Under the pieces are notes generated by a model. That model did not search any database. It was given only the letters and a program-made list of their open reading frames with translations, and was not told the origin of the DNA. Shown here piece by piece: positions 63,288-64,000 of a stretch of DNA of 64,000 nucleotides (the first letter of the stretch is position 1; each line of letters opens with the position of its first letter). The position numbers and the translations under genes were made by a program. This stretch comes from JAJDAT01 sp964570665 (GTDB taxonomy: Bacteria; Nitrospinota; Nitrospinia; Nitrospinales; JAJDAT01), in the NCBI GenBank assembly GCA_964570665.1, contig CAZMZH010000001.1:310001-374000 (forward strand), read 5' to 3'.

Positions 63288-64000
63288 ATGAGAAAACACT
63301 CCCTCCAAACTAAAACAACCGTCCAAATCATTTTTTTTCTATATTGCGTGGGCTTTTTTTCCGTTTGTACCGCAGGATCATTGAATTCAAATTTATTTCG
63401 AAATTTGATTGCACTGACTCTTTCTCAAATAACTGAAACCCAAGTCAGTTTTAAAAGTTTTGACTCTTCTTTTTCTCCAAAAATAAGATTCAGACTCGAC
63501 GAAGTAAAATTTAAAAAAAGAGATAAAACTTTATTTCTGGCAAAAACCCTTTGGTTAGAACCTTCGCCCATGTTTTTACTATCTTGGAAAAATGAGCCTA
63601 ATTCAAATGCGTTTATGAGCTTTAGGTTAGAAGAAGGAAAGTCTCATAGAATAAATATTAGGAAGGCAGAAGGTATTTTACGAGCTAGCGGCAAAACAAT
63701 AACGCTTGAATCAACCAAAATAATCCCCATGAAAGGAGAAATACTAATATCTGGAGATTACCAAAAAAGCTTAAAAGCCTTTGACGCTAAAATTTTAACC
63801 AAACAGTTCGCGTTAAATTCCATTAAAGGATCAGGCGTTTCTGGAATTGTCGATCTAGATGCAACCATCCTGGGATATATTAGCCAAAAACGCAAAATCA
63901 TTCCAATGAGCGGCAATGGAAAAATTCTTGCCAAAAATGGAAAAATAGAAAACCCATCCATTACTGATTTATTGACGAAAACTTTAAATTTTAAGTTTCA
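63288..64000 (+). CDS. AsmA-like protein, 5' part (runs off the window)
   Basis: An ATG-initiated frame open to the window end (237 codons). It starts with a basic stretch and a hydrophobic helix (about residues 12-32), then beta-rich sequence with RFRLDEVKFKKRDK, LEESTKIIPMKGEILISGDYQK, LNSIKGSGVSGIVDLDATILGYISQKRKIIPMSGNGKILAKNGKIENPSITDLL. The last block resembles the C-terminal GxGxIxAKNGxIxN segment of AsmA/YhdP-family envelope proteins involved in lipid transport or assembly. Assignment is by pattern only. Confidence 0.55.
   Translation, partial: MRKHSLQTKTTVQIIFFLYCVGFFSVCTAGSLNSNLFRNLIALTLSQITETQVSFKSFDSSFSPKIRFRLDEVKFKKRDKTLFLAKTLWLEPSPMFLLSWKNEPNSNAFMSFRLEEGKSHRINIRKAEGILRASGKTITLESTKIIPMKGEILISGDYQKSLKAFDAKILTKQFALNSIKGSGVSGIVDLDATILGYISQKRKIIPMSGNGKILAKNGKIENPSITDLLTKTLNFKF

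Noticed and set aside
1..64000. CRISPR array, prophage, complete insertion sequence, tRNA or rRNA
   Set aside because: No regularly spaced long repeats, transposase or integrase frames, or cloverleaf/rRNA-like stretches were found on reading the intergenic regions.

Overview
The window is an AT-rich bacterial chromosome segment with dense, mostly housekeeping genes. A five-subunit-type pyruvate/2-oxoglutarate:ferredoxin oxidoreductase accessory subunit (20566-21285), a Ccm (System I) cytochrome c maturation cluster, a dcw cell-wall/division cluster and c-di-GMP/chemosensory genes together suggest a Gram-negative bacterium, possibly of the Nitrospinota or a neighbouring phylum. The placement is an inference from gene types recalled from memory, not from a search.

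Layout. 1-1176: the 5' part of a radical SAM gene and a small secreted protein (minus). 1350-2837: gltX. 2907-10464: a surface or membrane region with an SGNH-hydrolase-like membrane protein, a small conserved-looking protein, two large paralogous polytopic GT-C-like proteins pointing at each other, and a methyltransferase between them. 10733-12580: a membrane-anchored metallophosphatase fused to SEL1 repeats. 12581-13362: a gene-poor scar holding a beta-helix-like gene remnant. 13363-17195: dnaK-grpE-dnaJ (minus). 17394-20272: PilZ protein, then cheY-cheB-cheR-cheX (minus) without cheA or cheW. 20566-21887: the oxidoreductase accessory subunit and a SnoaL-like protein. 21912-28371: the ccm genes E / F-H-I-like-A-B-D-C-G (minus), with two very short or oddly started genes that are easily missed (ccmD, and ccmG with an apparent ATT start).

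28582-47118 is a nearly complete dcw cluster on the plus strand: mraZ, rsmH, ftsL, ftsI, murE, murF, mraY, murD, ftsW, murG, murC, murB, (61-codon ORF), ddl, ftsQ, ftsA, ftsZ. It begins with a promoter overlapped by five GTGYY pentamers at an exact 10-bp period (the likely MraZ operator), is interrupted by a strong structured terminator-like element between murB and ddl, and ends in a hairpin after ftsZ. These genes supply the peptidoglycan precursor pathway from UDP-MurNAc to lipid II plus the divisome core.

47143-64000 is mixed: a DUF547 secreted protein, a HAD phosphatase, a TonB-dependent receptor, a cytoplasmic parvulin, a SAM methyltransferase, a DJ-1/PfpI-like protein without the nucleophile Cys, an FdhF/YdeP-type molybdopterin oxidoreductase, an HD-GYP phosphodiesterase, a MacAB-like export operon with two permeases, a DUF523-DUF1722 protein, and the start of an AsmA-like gene cut by the window edge.

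The most noteworthy items are the Cys-type (CXXXY) CcmE occurring with intact-looking CcmG and CcmH, the ATT-initiated ccmG, the 10-bp-phased MraZ operator, the CX6CX3C radical SAM motif, the structured murB-ddl spacer, and the metallophosphatase-SEL1 fusion. I saw no tRNA, rRNA, CRISPR array, complete insertion sequence or prophage.
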